This document shows positions 1 to 6,616 of a DNA stretch of 19,152 bases, piece after piece. This DNA comes from Leptospiraceae bacterium (GTDB lineage Bacteria; Spirochaetota; Leptospiria; Turneriellales; Turneriellaceae), in the NCBI GenBank assembly GCA_016788945.1, contig JAEUSA010000105.1, positions 1 to 19,152 of the forward strand, in the 5' to 3' direction. Position 1 is the stretch's first letter. The number at the start of each line of letters is the position of its first letter. The position numbers and the translations under genes were made by a program. The notes below the pieces were generated by a model that worked only from the letters and a program-made list of their open reading frames with translations, searched no databases and was not told the origin of the DNA.

Positions 1-15
1 ATTTTTTTTACTCCT
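1..15 (-). promoter_or_regulatory. Possible ribosome binding site of a gene starting just outside the left edge
   Basis: Read on the minus strand, an AGGAG (15-11) is followed by a T, a run of eight A and a final T at position 1. If the base beyond the window is G, an ATG would lie 8 nt after AGGAG, a normal spacing. No coding sequence of that gene is visible, so this is only a hint that a minus-strand gene begins immediately to the left. Confidence 0.25.
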
Positions 16-35
16 AAGTTTTTTTCCCCGCTGCC

Positions 36-58
36 TGCTGAACCGGGATGATTCAGCA
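36..58. repeat. Small inverted repeat (7-bp arms)
   Basis: TGCTGAA (36-42) and TTCAGCA (52-58) are perfect reverse complements around a 9-nt loop. There is no T-run after it on the minus strand, where A-rich sequence follows, so it does not look like a standard terminator for the gene cluster. It is the last of a row of hairpins between the end of the cysteine synthase gene and the left edge. Confidence 0.4.
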
Positions 59-71
59 AATGCGCAGGGAT

Positions 72-83
72 ATCACCTCCTTA
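72..83. other. 12-nt match to the 16S rRNA 3' tail (full-length Shine-Dalgarno complement on the minus strand)
   Basis: The plus strand reads ATCACCTCCTTA, identical to the conserved 3' tail of bacterial 16S rRNA; the minus strand therefore carries TAAGGAGGTGAT, a complete Shine-Dalgarno sequence. No ATG or GTG lies at a normal distance downstream on the minus strand; the nearest candidate is a TTG at 59-57, about 17 nt away, which opens a frame running off the left edge. The bases around it do not resemble the last helix of 16S rRNA, so this is not an rRNA gene end. Confidence 0.5.
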
Positions 84-114
84 GGTACAGAAGGGGATAG
101 CCGCACGCACCCTT

Positions 115-215
115 GCAACAGGATGTTGCGGGGGCTGCGGCAGACATGGACGTCCATGCCGCAGCCTCGTGCCTGCGACAACAGTCGCAGACCATGCGGC
201 AGCAACATGCTGCCG
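115..215. repeat. Array of four tandem perfect hairpins downstream of cysteine synthase
   Basis: Four back-to-back inverted repeats occupy almost all of this 101-bp stretch. The first is GCAACA/TGTTGC (115-120 / 124-129, 3-nt loop). The second is GCTGCGGCA/TGCCGCAGC (134-142 / 157-165), with the inner palindrome CATGGACGTCCATG at 145-158. The third is CTGCGAC/GTCGCAG (173-179 / 184-190, loop AACA). The fourth is CGGCAGCA/TGCTGCCG (197-204 / 208-215, loop ACA). All arms are perfect. The block starts about 70 bp after the cysK stop. It could be a structured RNA, the 3' end of the cysK transcript, or a palindromic repeat element. No T-run marks a classic terminator. I see no gene in 1-286. Confidence 0.6.
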
Positions 216-286
216 AGGGGCTACAACAGGAGTTCTTCATAACATTTTTCATAGTCAACGATTCGCTGTCAGAATCTCCGCCATGA

Positions 287-1195
287 CTAAAAGAGACCTT
301 CGATCGAGAGATAACGCTCGCCGGTGTCATAGTTAAAGGTAAGAATGCGCGAGCCTTTCTTGAGTTCCGGAATTTTTTTCGCGACCGCCGCGAGCGAAGC
401 ACCGCTGGATATACCACCGAACAACGCCTCTTCACGCGCAGCACGCTTGGCATATTCAAACGCTTCTTCTTTCGTCACCTGGATCACACCGGTAAGCAGT
501 TCTTTTTTCAGGTTCTTGGGGATAAATCCGGCACCGATACCCTGAATCGGGTGCGGTGCCGGATTACCACCAGAGATGACAGGCGAAGCCGCTGGCTCTA
601 CGGCGTAGACTTCAAGATTCGGCCACTTTGCGCGCAGCACTTCAGCGAGAGCAGTGATGTGCCCGCCTGTACCCACACCGGTTATCAACACATCGATTCC
701 TTCGGGAAAGTCGCGGATGACCTCTTGCGCGGTAAATTTCGTATGTGCAGCAATATTGGCTTCATTTTCAAACTGCTGCGGAATCCACGAGTTCGGTGTT
801 TGCGCCGAAAGTTCTTTCGCTCGCTCGATGGCACCCTTCATGCCTTTTTCACGCGGCGTGAGATCAAAGCTCGCACCATAAGCTGCCATCACAGCGCGGC
901 GCTCGACCGACATGCTTTCAGGCATCACCAGAATGAGTTTATATTTTTTTGCGGCCGCTACGAGCGAGAGGCCTATACCGGTATTTCCGGAGGTAGGTTC
1001 GATGATAACGCTGCCGGGCTTGAGGATTCCGCGCCGCTCGGCGTCTTCGACCATCGAAAGCGCGATACGGTCTTTAATGCTCGCACCGGGGTTCTGGCGT
1101 TCGAGTTTTACCCAGACTTCGTTGTCGCCGAAAAGATGTTTGATGCGTAGATGCGGCGTATTGCCGATAATCTCGAGAATGCTTTGTACTTTCAT
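287..1195 (-). CDS. cysK: Cysteine synthase (O-acetylserine sulfhydrylase), PLP-dependent
   Basis: This enzyme makes L-cysteine from O-acetylserine and sulfide in the cytoplasm, the last step of sulfur assimilation. The 302-residue product has the family layout: the PLP lysine in NPGASIKDR (Lys41), the substrate-binding loop PTSGNTG (67-73), the phosphate-binding glycine loop GVGTGG (173-178), and GGISSG near the C-terminus. The length is normal for CysK/CysM. I chose the ATG at 1195 because AGGAG lies 6 nt before it; the upstream in-frame start at 1213 has no ribosome site and would add six residues. It is divergent from an XRE-cupin regulator and its leader is unusually hairpin-rich. The split YeeE/YedE importer genes nearby fit a sulfur role. 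CysK and CysM cannot be separated by eye, and a cystathionine beta-synthase-like role is less likely given the short form. Confidence 0.93.
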   Translation of the reverse strand: MKVQSILEIIGNTPHLRIKHLFGDNEVWVKLERQNPGASIKDRIALSMVEDAERRGILKPGSVIIEPTSGNTGIGLSLVAAAKKYKLILVMPESMSVERRAVMAAYGASFDLTPREKGMKGAIERAKELSAQTPNSWIPQQFENEANIAAHTKFTAQEVIRDFPEGIDVLITGVGTGGHITALAEVLRAKWPNLEVYAVEPAASPVISGGNPAPHPIQGIGAGFIPKNLKKELLTGVIQVTKEEAFEYAKRAAREEALFGGISSGASLAAVAKKIPELKKGSRILTFNYDTGERYLSIEGLF

Positions 1196-1223
1196 AATCA
1201 CTCCTTTGAACACGGATGTTCTT

Positions 1224-1261
1224 GGAGTCGGCCCGCACGGACGCGGTATCAGGCCGACTCC
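1224..1261 (-). promoter_or_regulatory. Structured leader hairpin just before the cysteine synthase start
   Basis: GGAGTCGGCC (1224-1233) and GGCCGACTCC (1252-1261) are perfect 10-bp complements. On the minus strand the loop holds a second small stem, CCGC/GCGG, giving a stem-bulge-stem shape. It ends about 28 nt before the cysK ATG. A T-run is absent, so it is not an obvious attenuator. It may be a leader RNA element, or as DNA a palindromic operator; a weak -10-like TATTTA sits next to it at 1268-1263. Confidence 0.5.
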
Positions 1262-1289
1262 TTAAATAGTTACCGGGTATTTTTCAGAA

Positions 1290-1363
1290 GCCCCGGTGCT
1301 TCCGGGGCAGTTGAGGGTAGCGAAGCCCTCAGCTATCCCTGAAGCGCCTGAAGGCGCAAAGGG
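1290..1363. repeat. Array of three further tandem hairpins in the cysK/regulator intergenic region
   Basis: Three hairpins follow one another. The first is GCCCCGG/CCGGGGC (1290-1296 / 1302-1308, loop TGCTT). The second is TGAGGG/CCCTCA (1312-1317 / 1326-1331). The third is a two-step stem, CCCT/AGGG (1337-1340 / 1360-1363) enclosing GCGCCT/AGGCGC (1344-1349 / 1352-1357). A GAAGC word recurs at or beside each one. With the hairpin at 1224-1261 they would fill most of a cysK leader of more than 150 nt if transcription starts upstream of them. They could equally be palindromic repeat units. Confidence 0.55.
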
Positions 1364-1474
1364 CAGGTACAGCAACAACAGGCCAGTGAACTAAAATCTG
1401 CTATACCGAACGTCATGTAGCACGGAATGTACTTATACTACACACTCGCCGTCAACAAAAACAGACAAAAATCC

Positions 1475-2086
1475 ATGAAAACGAACAAGAAAAAAAAGAC
1501 CGACGCCGCTGCGGCAGGCACGGAAAATCTGACCGGCATCGTCGCCGACAACCTCAAACGCCTGAGATCCGACATGGATTTATCGCTCGACCGTCTCGCG
1601 GGGCTTTCGGGCGTCTCGAAAGCGATGCTCAGCCAGATCGAGCAGGCCCGCAGTGCGCCGTCGATTAATGTGCTGTGGAAAATCGCACGCGCGCTCGATG
1701 TGCCGTTTGCGGCGCTGATTTCGAAGCGCACCGATTCGCAGCTGCAGGTCGTGCGCAAGGCAGAAATGAAGGTGCTCTCGTCACAAAAGGGCAACTTTCA
1801 GTCCAAGGCGCTCTTTCCGCTCGACATACCCAGGCGGGTCGAGTTCTATGAACTTTTTCTCAAAGCCGGCTCGATTGAACGCGCAGTACCCCACCCTGCC
1901 GGCACGGCAGAAAATATCGTGGTCGAAGCGGGTGAGTTAGAGATCGAAGTCAGCGGACAAAAGACGCTATTGAAAGAAGGCGACGCGATCTATTTTGTCG
2001 CCGATCAACCGCACACATACCGCTCGACCGGGACAAAAGATTGTAAGGCCTTTCTTGTAATGACGTATGCTGAGAAGCGACTATAA
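1475..2086 (+). CDS. XRE-family transcriptional regulator with C-terminal cupin domain
   Basis: This is a DNA-binding regulator of the helix-turn-helix plus cupin class (the class of PuuR and many amino-acid and amine-responsive repressors). With the ATG at 1475 the product has 203 residues: a Lys-rich N-terminal tail, an XRE helix-turn-helix at about 23-79 (SLDRLAGLSGVSKAMLSQIE), and a cupin barrel at about 125-197 with candidate metal or ligand residues His140, Glu147 and His180. An upstream in-frame ATG at 1427 would add 16 residues, but neither start has a clear ribosome site, and a -10-like TATACT at 1434-1439 lies downstream of that ATG, which favours 1475. It is divergent from cysK and convergent with the YeeE/YedE pair. 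Its targets could be these sulfur genes or the amine-catabolic genes farther right; the sequence does not decide. Confidence 0.85.
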   Translation: MKTNKKKKTDAAAAGTENLTGIVADNLKRLRSDMDLSLDRLAGLSGVSKAMLSQIEQARSAPSINVLWKIARALDVPFAALISKRTDSQLQVVRKAEMKVLSSQKGNFQSKALFPLDIPRRVEFYELFLKAGSIERAVPHPAGTAENIVVEAGELEIEVSGQKTLLKEGDAIYFVADQPHTYRSTGTKDCKAFLVMTYAEKRL

Positions 2087-2093
2087 TCAGGAG

Positions 2094-2136
2094 GCGTCTA
2101 AACAGTAGCAAATGCAATTTTCAACTGTTTAGACGC
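2094..2136. terminator. 13-bp perfect inverted repeat between convergent genes
   Basis: GCGTCTAAACAGT (2094-2106) and ACTGTTTAGACGC (2124-2136) are perfect complements with a 17-nt loop. The repeat starts just after the regulator's stop and runs into the last codons of the convergent minus-strand gene (stop at 2121-2123). Its position suggests a shared two-way transcript end. The loop is long and no T-run follows on either strand, so intrinsic termination is uncertain. Confidence 0.5.
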
Positions 2137-2540
2137 GCCCGCTCTTCAAGGTATGCGAAGGCATAGGTGCCGAGAAAAATACCTATCACAATGAATCCGC
2201 CCGACCAGAGACCGTAGCCGAGAATGGCGAGCGCGGGCCCGGGACAGGCACCCGTGAGCGCCCAACCCGTACCTGAGATTAATCCGCCGATTACCTGATT
2301 CTTTGACACTTTCTCGATCGACCAATCGGTCTCGCCGCCCAACAGCGGTTTGCCGCCGAACTTTTTCCATAGCTGCACGCCAACAAAAGCGACGGGCACT
2401 GCGACGCCGAGAACACCATACATATGCCACGACCTCAATAAAAACATATCGCGGATTACATCGTAGCTCGAAACCCCGGCGCGAATCAATATATAACCGA
2501 ACGCCGTGCCTAAAAACAGAAAAACTGCACGCAATATCAT
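2121..2540 (-). CDS. YeeE/YedE-type (DUF6691-like) membrane protein, second half of a split sulfur transporter
   Basis: This is an integral membrane protein of 139 residues with about four hydrophobic segments. It carries the family signature SGTGWALTGACPGPALA (89-105), with Cys99 in the ACPGP turn. Proteins with this signature usually occur as the partner of a longer YeeE/YedE protein, and some members of the wider family (TsuA) import thiosulfate. Its ATG overlaps the stop of the preceding gene by 4 nt (ATGA), so the two are probably translated together and form one transporter. The substrate cannot be read from sequence; a reduced sulfur compound is the best guess, helped by the nearby cysteine synthase. 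Confidence 0.8.
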   Translation of the reverse strand: MILRAVFLFLGTAFGYILIRAGVSSYDVIRDMFLLRSWHMYGVLGVAVPVAFVGVQLWKKFGGKPLLGGETDWSIEKVSKNQVIGGLISGTGWALTGACPGPALAILGYGLWSGGFIVIGIFLGTYAFAYLEERARLNS

Positions 2541-3034
2541 TTTACCCCCGAAGCATAAGCAAGCACAAAGGTGACAATCACGCCAGCGACCATAAAGCCC
2601 ATGGTCGCGACAAGACTCGCGAGCGAACCTTTCGAGAGTCCTGAGATCGAATTGCCCGAGGTACAGCCTTTGGCCATACGCGAGCCATAACCCCAGAGAA
2701 AGCCGCCAAGGATCAGTATGCCACCCTTAGTATAGATGCTCGCGCCCCAGATTTCGTCAAACTTGCCGAGCGCCCAAGTGGGATGCCAACCAGTGGTAGT
2801 GATTGCCGCGATGGCTCCACCGGCCAAAAGCCCGATAGTAAAAAAAGTTCTGAAACCGAATGGCCCACCGAGATCCGGACGTCTAAAAAAACTCAGCTTC
2901 GAAAAAATCGAACACACGCTGGCATAACCGCGCGTAACAGAAAGAAACTTTCCCGTCAGATAGACGAGCGTTAGGGAAACGGCCGCGATGGCGAGGCCCC
3001 CGATCCAGAAAGGCCAGATATACTCACCGGTCAT
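2537..3034 (-). CDS. YeeE/YedE family membrane protein, first half of a split sulfur transporter
   Basis: This 165-residue protein has about four membrane segments and the family signature GYGSRMAKGCTSGNSISGLS (115-134). Cys124 in the KGCTSGN loop is expected to contact the sulfur substrate as it passes. It is the first gene of a two-gene unit and overlaps its partner by 4 nt. The ATG has no Shine-Dalgarno sequence; a TATATT lies only 7 nt before it, so the message may be leaderless or nearly so. It is divergent from the desaturase gene. The family assignment is firm; thiosulfate or a similar compound as substrate is inferred from the family and from cysK nearby. Confidence 0.85.
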   Translation of the reverse strand: MTGEYIWPFWIGGLAIAAVSLTLVYLTGKFLSVTRGYASVCSIFSKLSFFRRPDLGGPFGFRTFFTIGLLAGGAIAAITTTGWHPTWALGKFDEIWGASIYTKGGILILGGFLWGYGSRMAKGCTSGNSISGLSKGSLASLVATMGFMVAGVIVTFVLAYASGVK

Positions 3035-3113
3035 GTGGGGAATATACTGCGTTCAGGGACGCGCTGCATACTTTTTCTCCTTTTCCCCATGTCTCGATGG
3101 CATATTTTTGTGC

Positions 3114-4157
3114 ATGGCAGAAAATTCGGCAACCGCGCTCATCGGCTCTGACCCCATCAAACCCGGTTGGAGTAATGCGAATCTCGTTAAACGCCTCGCA
3201 AGCATCTTTATTAAAGATGTCCGCGACATTGACCTGTTCACCTGTATGGTAAAGCTGAGTATACTGCTGCCCGGCTTGGGCGCGGCAGTCTGGTTTTTAC
3301 CGCAATACCGCTTGTGGCTCGGCCTCGCGCACATTGTGCTGTTTCTCTTCTATCTCGGGCCATATACGCTGATGCTGCACAACGTTTCGCACCGTCCGCT
3401 TTTCCACTATGGTCTGCGTTTTCTGAACTTCTGGCCGCAGGCAATTCTTGGTTTCTTCTTCGGCATGACTCCGTACACCTACTTTTCGCACCACCTCGGT
3501 ATGCACCATCCCGAGAATAACCTCATAACCGATCTCAGCACCACGATCAAATACCGCCGCGACAGCTTTTTGGCCTTTCTGCACTATTACTTCATGTTCG
3601 CGGTATTCGGCATTTTTACGCTCAGCTGGTACTTCATAAAGAAGAAACGCTGGCCGTTCTTGCGCAAGGCGATTTTGGGTGAGCTGTCGTGGTATGCTGT
3701 CGTCGGCGGATTGTTCTACCTGAATGCCGAGGCCACCCTGTTTGTATTTATTATCCCGTGGATTCTGACGCGGTTTTTACTGATGGCGGGCAACTGGACG
3801 CAACATGCATTCGTCGACACGACCGATCCGGCGAACCCCTACCTCAACAGCATCAGTTTTATCGACTCACCGTATAACAAACGTTGCTTTAACGACGGTT
3901 ACCATATCGGCCACCATGTGAACATGAACCGCCACTGGCTCGATATGCCGATCGATTTTCTCGATAACCTGTCGACCTACCGCGACACCAAATCTATCGT
4001 GTTCCGCAAACTCGACTACTTCATCATCTGGCTGTTGCTGATGGCCAAACAATACAAGATACTCAGCAAATTTTTCGTCGACCTGTCAGAGAAAAAGATG
4101 AGCCGCGAAGAAATTATTGCCCTGCTGAAGAGTCGTATGCTACCGGCCAAGGGCTGA
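3114..4157 (+). CDS. Membrane fatty-acid desaturase family protein
   Basis: This is a predicted di-iron membrane enzyme that would insert a double bond (or hydroxylate) in fatty acyl chains, using electrons from a partner. The 347-residue form has the three histidine boxes of the family: HNVSH (89-93), HHLGMHH (126-132) and HIGHH (264-268), plus an extra His231 in GNWTQHAF. Hydrophobic segments lie around 46-88, 103-122, 153-175, 192-226 and 302-312. The reading frame stays open back to 2988, but the extra N-terminus would overlap the divergent gene and has no family look. The ATG at 3114 is preferred, although no ribosome site is visible. The stop codon shares its last base with the next ATG. 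Acyl-lipid desaturase and alkane-type hydroxylase cannot be separated with certainty; the spacing favours a desaturase. Confidence 0.82.
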   Translation: MAENSATALIGSDPIKPGWSNANLVKRLASIFIKDVRDIDLFTCMVKLSILLPGLGAAVWFLPQYRLWLGLAHIVLFLFYLGPYTLMLHNVSHRPLFHYGLRFLNFWPQAILGFFFGMTPYTYFSHHLGMHHPENNLITDLSTTIKYRRDSFLAFLHYYFMFAVFGIFTLSWYFIKKKRWPFLRKAILGELSWYAVVGGLFYLNAEATLFVFIIPWILTRFLLMAGNWTQHAFVDTTDPANPYLNSISFIDSPYNKRCFNDGYHIGHHVNMNRHWLDMPIDFLDNLSTYRDTKSIVFRKLDYFIIWLLLMAKQYKILSKFFVDLSEKKMSREEIIALLKSRMLPAKG

Positions 4158-5182
4158 TGCAATTTATACTCCTGTGGGGCGAGGCGGATTTCCTCCGCCT
4201 GCCCGGCTTCGACGCCAGTACACTGCCCTACCTCGTCTATTTTCTGCTGTTCATTATCGGCCTGATGCTTTTTTTACAGTGGCGGCTGCGGCGTGAGAAT
4301 CAGAAAAATGCGCTCAGCAACCGCTTTATGCAGGTGGTGATGCACCGTGGTTTGACCAAGAACCAGTTACAATGGGCAAATGACTTCTTCAAGAACCTCA
4401 AAGAAGCGCAACAAAATGAAATCCTGCTTTCACAGAAATCCCTCGCGCACTATCTGCACCAGTACCTACGCCAACATGACATGATCACCGCCAACGACCG
4501 AGTAGAAATATTCGACAAGGTGCTGCCCGGCATGACCTCGCAGATTGAAATCAAATCGGTCAGTGACCTGCGTCCCGGTGAACCGTGCGCGATTGACGTG
4601 AACAAGAAGTCACACCTCGCTTCGATACTAAAAATCAAAGACGACCAGATGCTGCTCAGCCTTACCGAGAAGATTCTTCTACCATTGGGTGATGCGAAGA
4701 TTTATGCTTACCGGCCGCAACTCGGTGGCTTTTTGCTGTCGGGAAAAATAACCAAGGTCAACGGACCTTCGCTGATTTTTCGCCACGACGGGCCAATTGA
4801 ATTCCGCGGCGATCAGCACCTGATGAGCATCATCGAAGTGCGGGTAAAACTCGAGCGCTGGCCGCATCCCGAAATGAACGTCGAAAGCGCTGAACCAGAC
4901 CCGGAAAAAGCACCCGAATATTTTTATGCCGAGACGCAGCGCATCTCTGACCGGGCGATGTCGATTCGTTTCACCGAACCGCCGCCGCCGTGGGTGCTGC
5001 GCAAGCAGGAATACTGGGAGATGACACTCGAACTCGAAGAACCGATTACCTGCCGGGTCCGGGTAAATCCGTACCGGCCGCCTGAACTCTGGCTGATGCG
5101 TCCGGTGGATATGAGCGAAACAGATCGCGCACGACTCTACAAATTCATTTCAACGCACGAACCGCAGCGCGAACACTTTTGA
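4157..5182 (+). CDS. Unrecognised single-pass membrane protein coupled to the desaturase gene
   Basis: I do not recognise a named family. The 341-residue product has one clear membrane segment (about 23-41, rich in Leu, Ile and Phe) followed by Arg-rich WRLRRENQK, which places the large C-terminal part in the cytoplasm. Residues 45-110 look helical and charged. From about 125 on, the protein alternates short beta-like stretches, with a second block after 255 (RISDRAMSIRF, then LRKQEYWEMTLELEEP) that could be a degenerate PilZ-like or other beta-barrel domain; this is a weak impression. The start overlaps the desaturase stop (TGATG), so translation is probably coupled and a role in membrane lipid or surface sensing is possible. 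After the stop there is only a weak stem (TTGGC/GCCAA, 5205-5223) before the convergent aldehyde dehydrogenase. Confidence 0.7.
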   Translation: MQFILLWGEADFLRLPGFDASTLPYLVYFLLFIIGLMLFLQWRLRRENQKNALSNRFMQVVMHRGLTKNQLQWANDFFKNLKEAQQNEILLSQKSLAHYLHQYLRQHDMITANDRVEIFDKVLPGMTSQIEIKSVSDLRPGEPCAIDVNKKSHLASILKIKDDQMLLSLTEKILLPLGDAKIYAYRPQLGGFLLSGKITKVNGPSLIFRHDGPIEFRGDQHLMSIIEVRVKLERWPHPEMNVESAEPDPEKAPEYFYAETQRISDRAMSIRFTEPPPPWVLRKQEYWEMTLELEEPITCRVRVNPYRPPELWLMRPVDMSETDRARLYKFISTHEPQREHF

Positions 5183-5239
5183 TATAATGTGTTTACCTCT
5201 GCGCTTGGCAGTTCAACCGCCAAATGCAACGAGGCGGCA

Positions 5240-6613
5240 CTATTTTATGTGCCAGGCTTTTGGTCGCGTGAATGTTTCGATGCCATAGGTTGACAGCGTC
5301 AAACCGACACCGCTGACTCCCCGACCCGACCACGGCAGGCGCGGACTCACGCGGTCGCAGCAGTTGATGTAAGCGCTGCCGGCATTGACTCCGCTGAGAA
5401 TCTTTTTCGCCCGCATCTGATCGCGGCAGTAGACGGCGGCGGTCAGACCATACTCGGTATCGTTCATGAGTTTCTGCGCCTCGCCGTCGTCTTTGACTTT
5501 CATAATACCGATCACAGGGCCAAAACTTTCTTCGCGCATGATGGCCATCTCGTGGTTCGCCTGTTCTACAACCGTCGGTGCGAGATAAATACCGGAGGCG
5601 GTGTTGGCCTGCGCGCCGCCGCAGACAATTCTGCCGCCCTTTGCGACAGCGTCGTCGATCTGGCCCTTGAGAAAATCGAGAGCGAGTTTGCCGCGCGTTA
5701 GCGCACCGATATAGGTCTCGTTATTTTCCGGATCGCCGAGCTTGAATGAATCTACCGTGGCCTTAAAATGCCGCATAAACTCATCATAGACCTTCTCGTG
5801 CACGTAGATGCGCTCCACACTGCAGCAGCTTTGTCCTGTATTGTACATCGCCCCGTCGGCTGTCGCTTCGGCGGCCGCTTTGACATCGACGTCGTCGGTA
5901 ATATACGCCGGGTCTTTGCCGCCTAACTCAAGCTGCACTTTGATGAATTTTTTGGCTGCCGCTTCGGCAATTTTGCGTCCCGTCGCGACTGAGCCGGTAA
6001 AGAAGATGCCATCGATCGGTTGGGCAAGCAACGCCGCCCCCACATCGCCCATGACACATATCACTTGAAATACATCCGCCGGCACCCCGCTCTCGTGCAG
6101 ATAACGCGCCATGGTTAATCCTGATAAGAGCGCAAATTCCGACGGTTTGTAGAGCACCGCATTACCGGACAGCAACGCCGGCACGTACACATTCGAGCCG
6201 ACAAACCAGGGGTAATTCCACGCGGAAATGTTGGCGATGACACCAAGCGGTTCGTGTTCGATTTCTTCGACGAGCGCGGTGCCGTCGCGCAGTACCGTTT
6301 CTGTCGCGATCGTTTTTTCGGTTTCAGCGAGAAAAAAATCAAAACGACCGAGCAGTCCTTTAAGTTCGTTGCGCGACTGGCTGATCGGTTTTCCCGTATC
6401 GCGCGTGAGTGTGAGCGCGGCTTCTTCGATGTCTTTCTCAACGCGATCGCGGAACTTTTTGATAATACCAAGTCTTGCCGTTAATCCAAGCGCCTGCCAC
6501 GCCGGCTGCGCTGCACGTGCGGCGGCATATTTTTTGGCAATCGTGCCAGCGTCATCTGCGGGTACGCTGCCAATGTTTTTTCCCGTTGCGGGATTAATAA
6601 CTGCAATATTCAT
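5240..6613 (-). CDS. NAD(P)-dependent aldehyde dehydrogenase, likely acting on a gamma-glutamyl amino-aldehyde
   Basis: This enzyme oxidises an aldehyde to a carboxylate in the cytoplasm. The 457-residue protein shows all catalytic parts of the superfamily: the oxyanion Asn133 in NYPW, the cofactor Lys156 in YKPSE, the FFTGSVATG loop (204-212), the general base Glu229 in ELGGKDP, the nucleophile Cys263 in GQSCC, and EESFGPV. It is somewhat shorter than PuuC (about 495) and nearer in size to Sad/YneI-type enzymes. GGAGA inside the 3' end of the upstream PuuD-like gene serves as the ribosome site, and the two genes are 3 nt apart, so they form one operon. That pairing suggests the substrate is gamma-glutamyl-aminoacetaldehyde or a similar glutamylated aldehyde, with the product passed to the hydrolase. 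A role as succinate semialdehyde dehydrogenase is a fair alternative. Confidence 0.88.
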   Translation of the reverse strand: MNIAVINPATGKNIGSVPADDAGTIAKKYAAARAAQPAWQALGLTARLGIIKKFRDRVEKDIEEAALTLTRDTGKPISQSRNELKGLLGRFDFFLAETEKTIATETVLRDGTALVEEIEHEPLGVIANISAWNYPWFVGSNVYVPALLSGNAVLYKPSEFALLSGLTMARYLHESGVPADVFQVICVMGDVGAALLAQPIDGIFFTGSVATGRKIAEAAAKKFIKVQLELGGKDPAYITDDVDVKAAAEATADGAMYNTGQSCCSVERIYVHEKVYDEFMRHFKATVDSFKLGDPENNETYIGALTRGKLALDFLKGQIDDAVAKGGRIVCGGAQANTASGIYLAPTVVEQANHEMAIMREESFGPVIGIMKVKDDGEAQKLMNDTEYGLTAAVYCRDQMRAKKILSGVNAGSAYINCCDRVSPRLPWSGRGVSGVGLTLSTYGIETFTRPKAWHIK

Positions 6614-6616
6614 AAA

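Noticed and set aside
60..83. End of a 16S rRNA gene
   Set aside because: Only the last 12 nt match. The preceding bases do not form the conserved final helix, and no other rRNA sequence is present.
115..215. CRISPR array or integron attC sites
   Set aside because: The hairpins differ in sequence and length, with no regular direct repeat or spacer, and no cas or integrase gene is present.
73..459. 128-residue minus-strand open frame overlapping the end of cysK
   Set aside because: It lies mostly in another frame of the cysteine synthase gene and across the hairpin array; the protein is Cys/Arg/Ser-rich with no family look.
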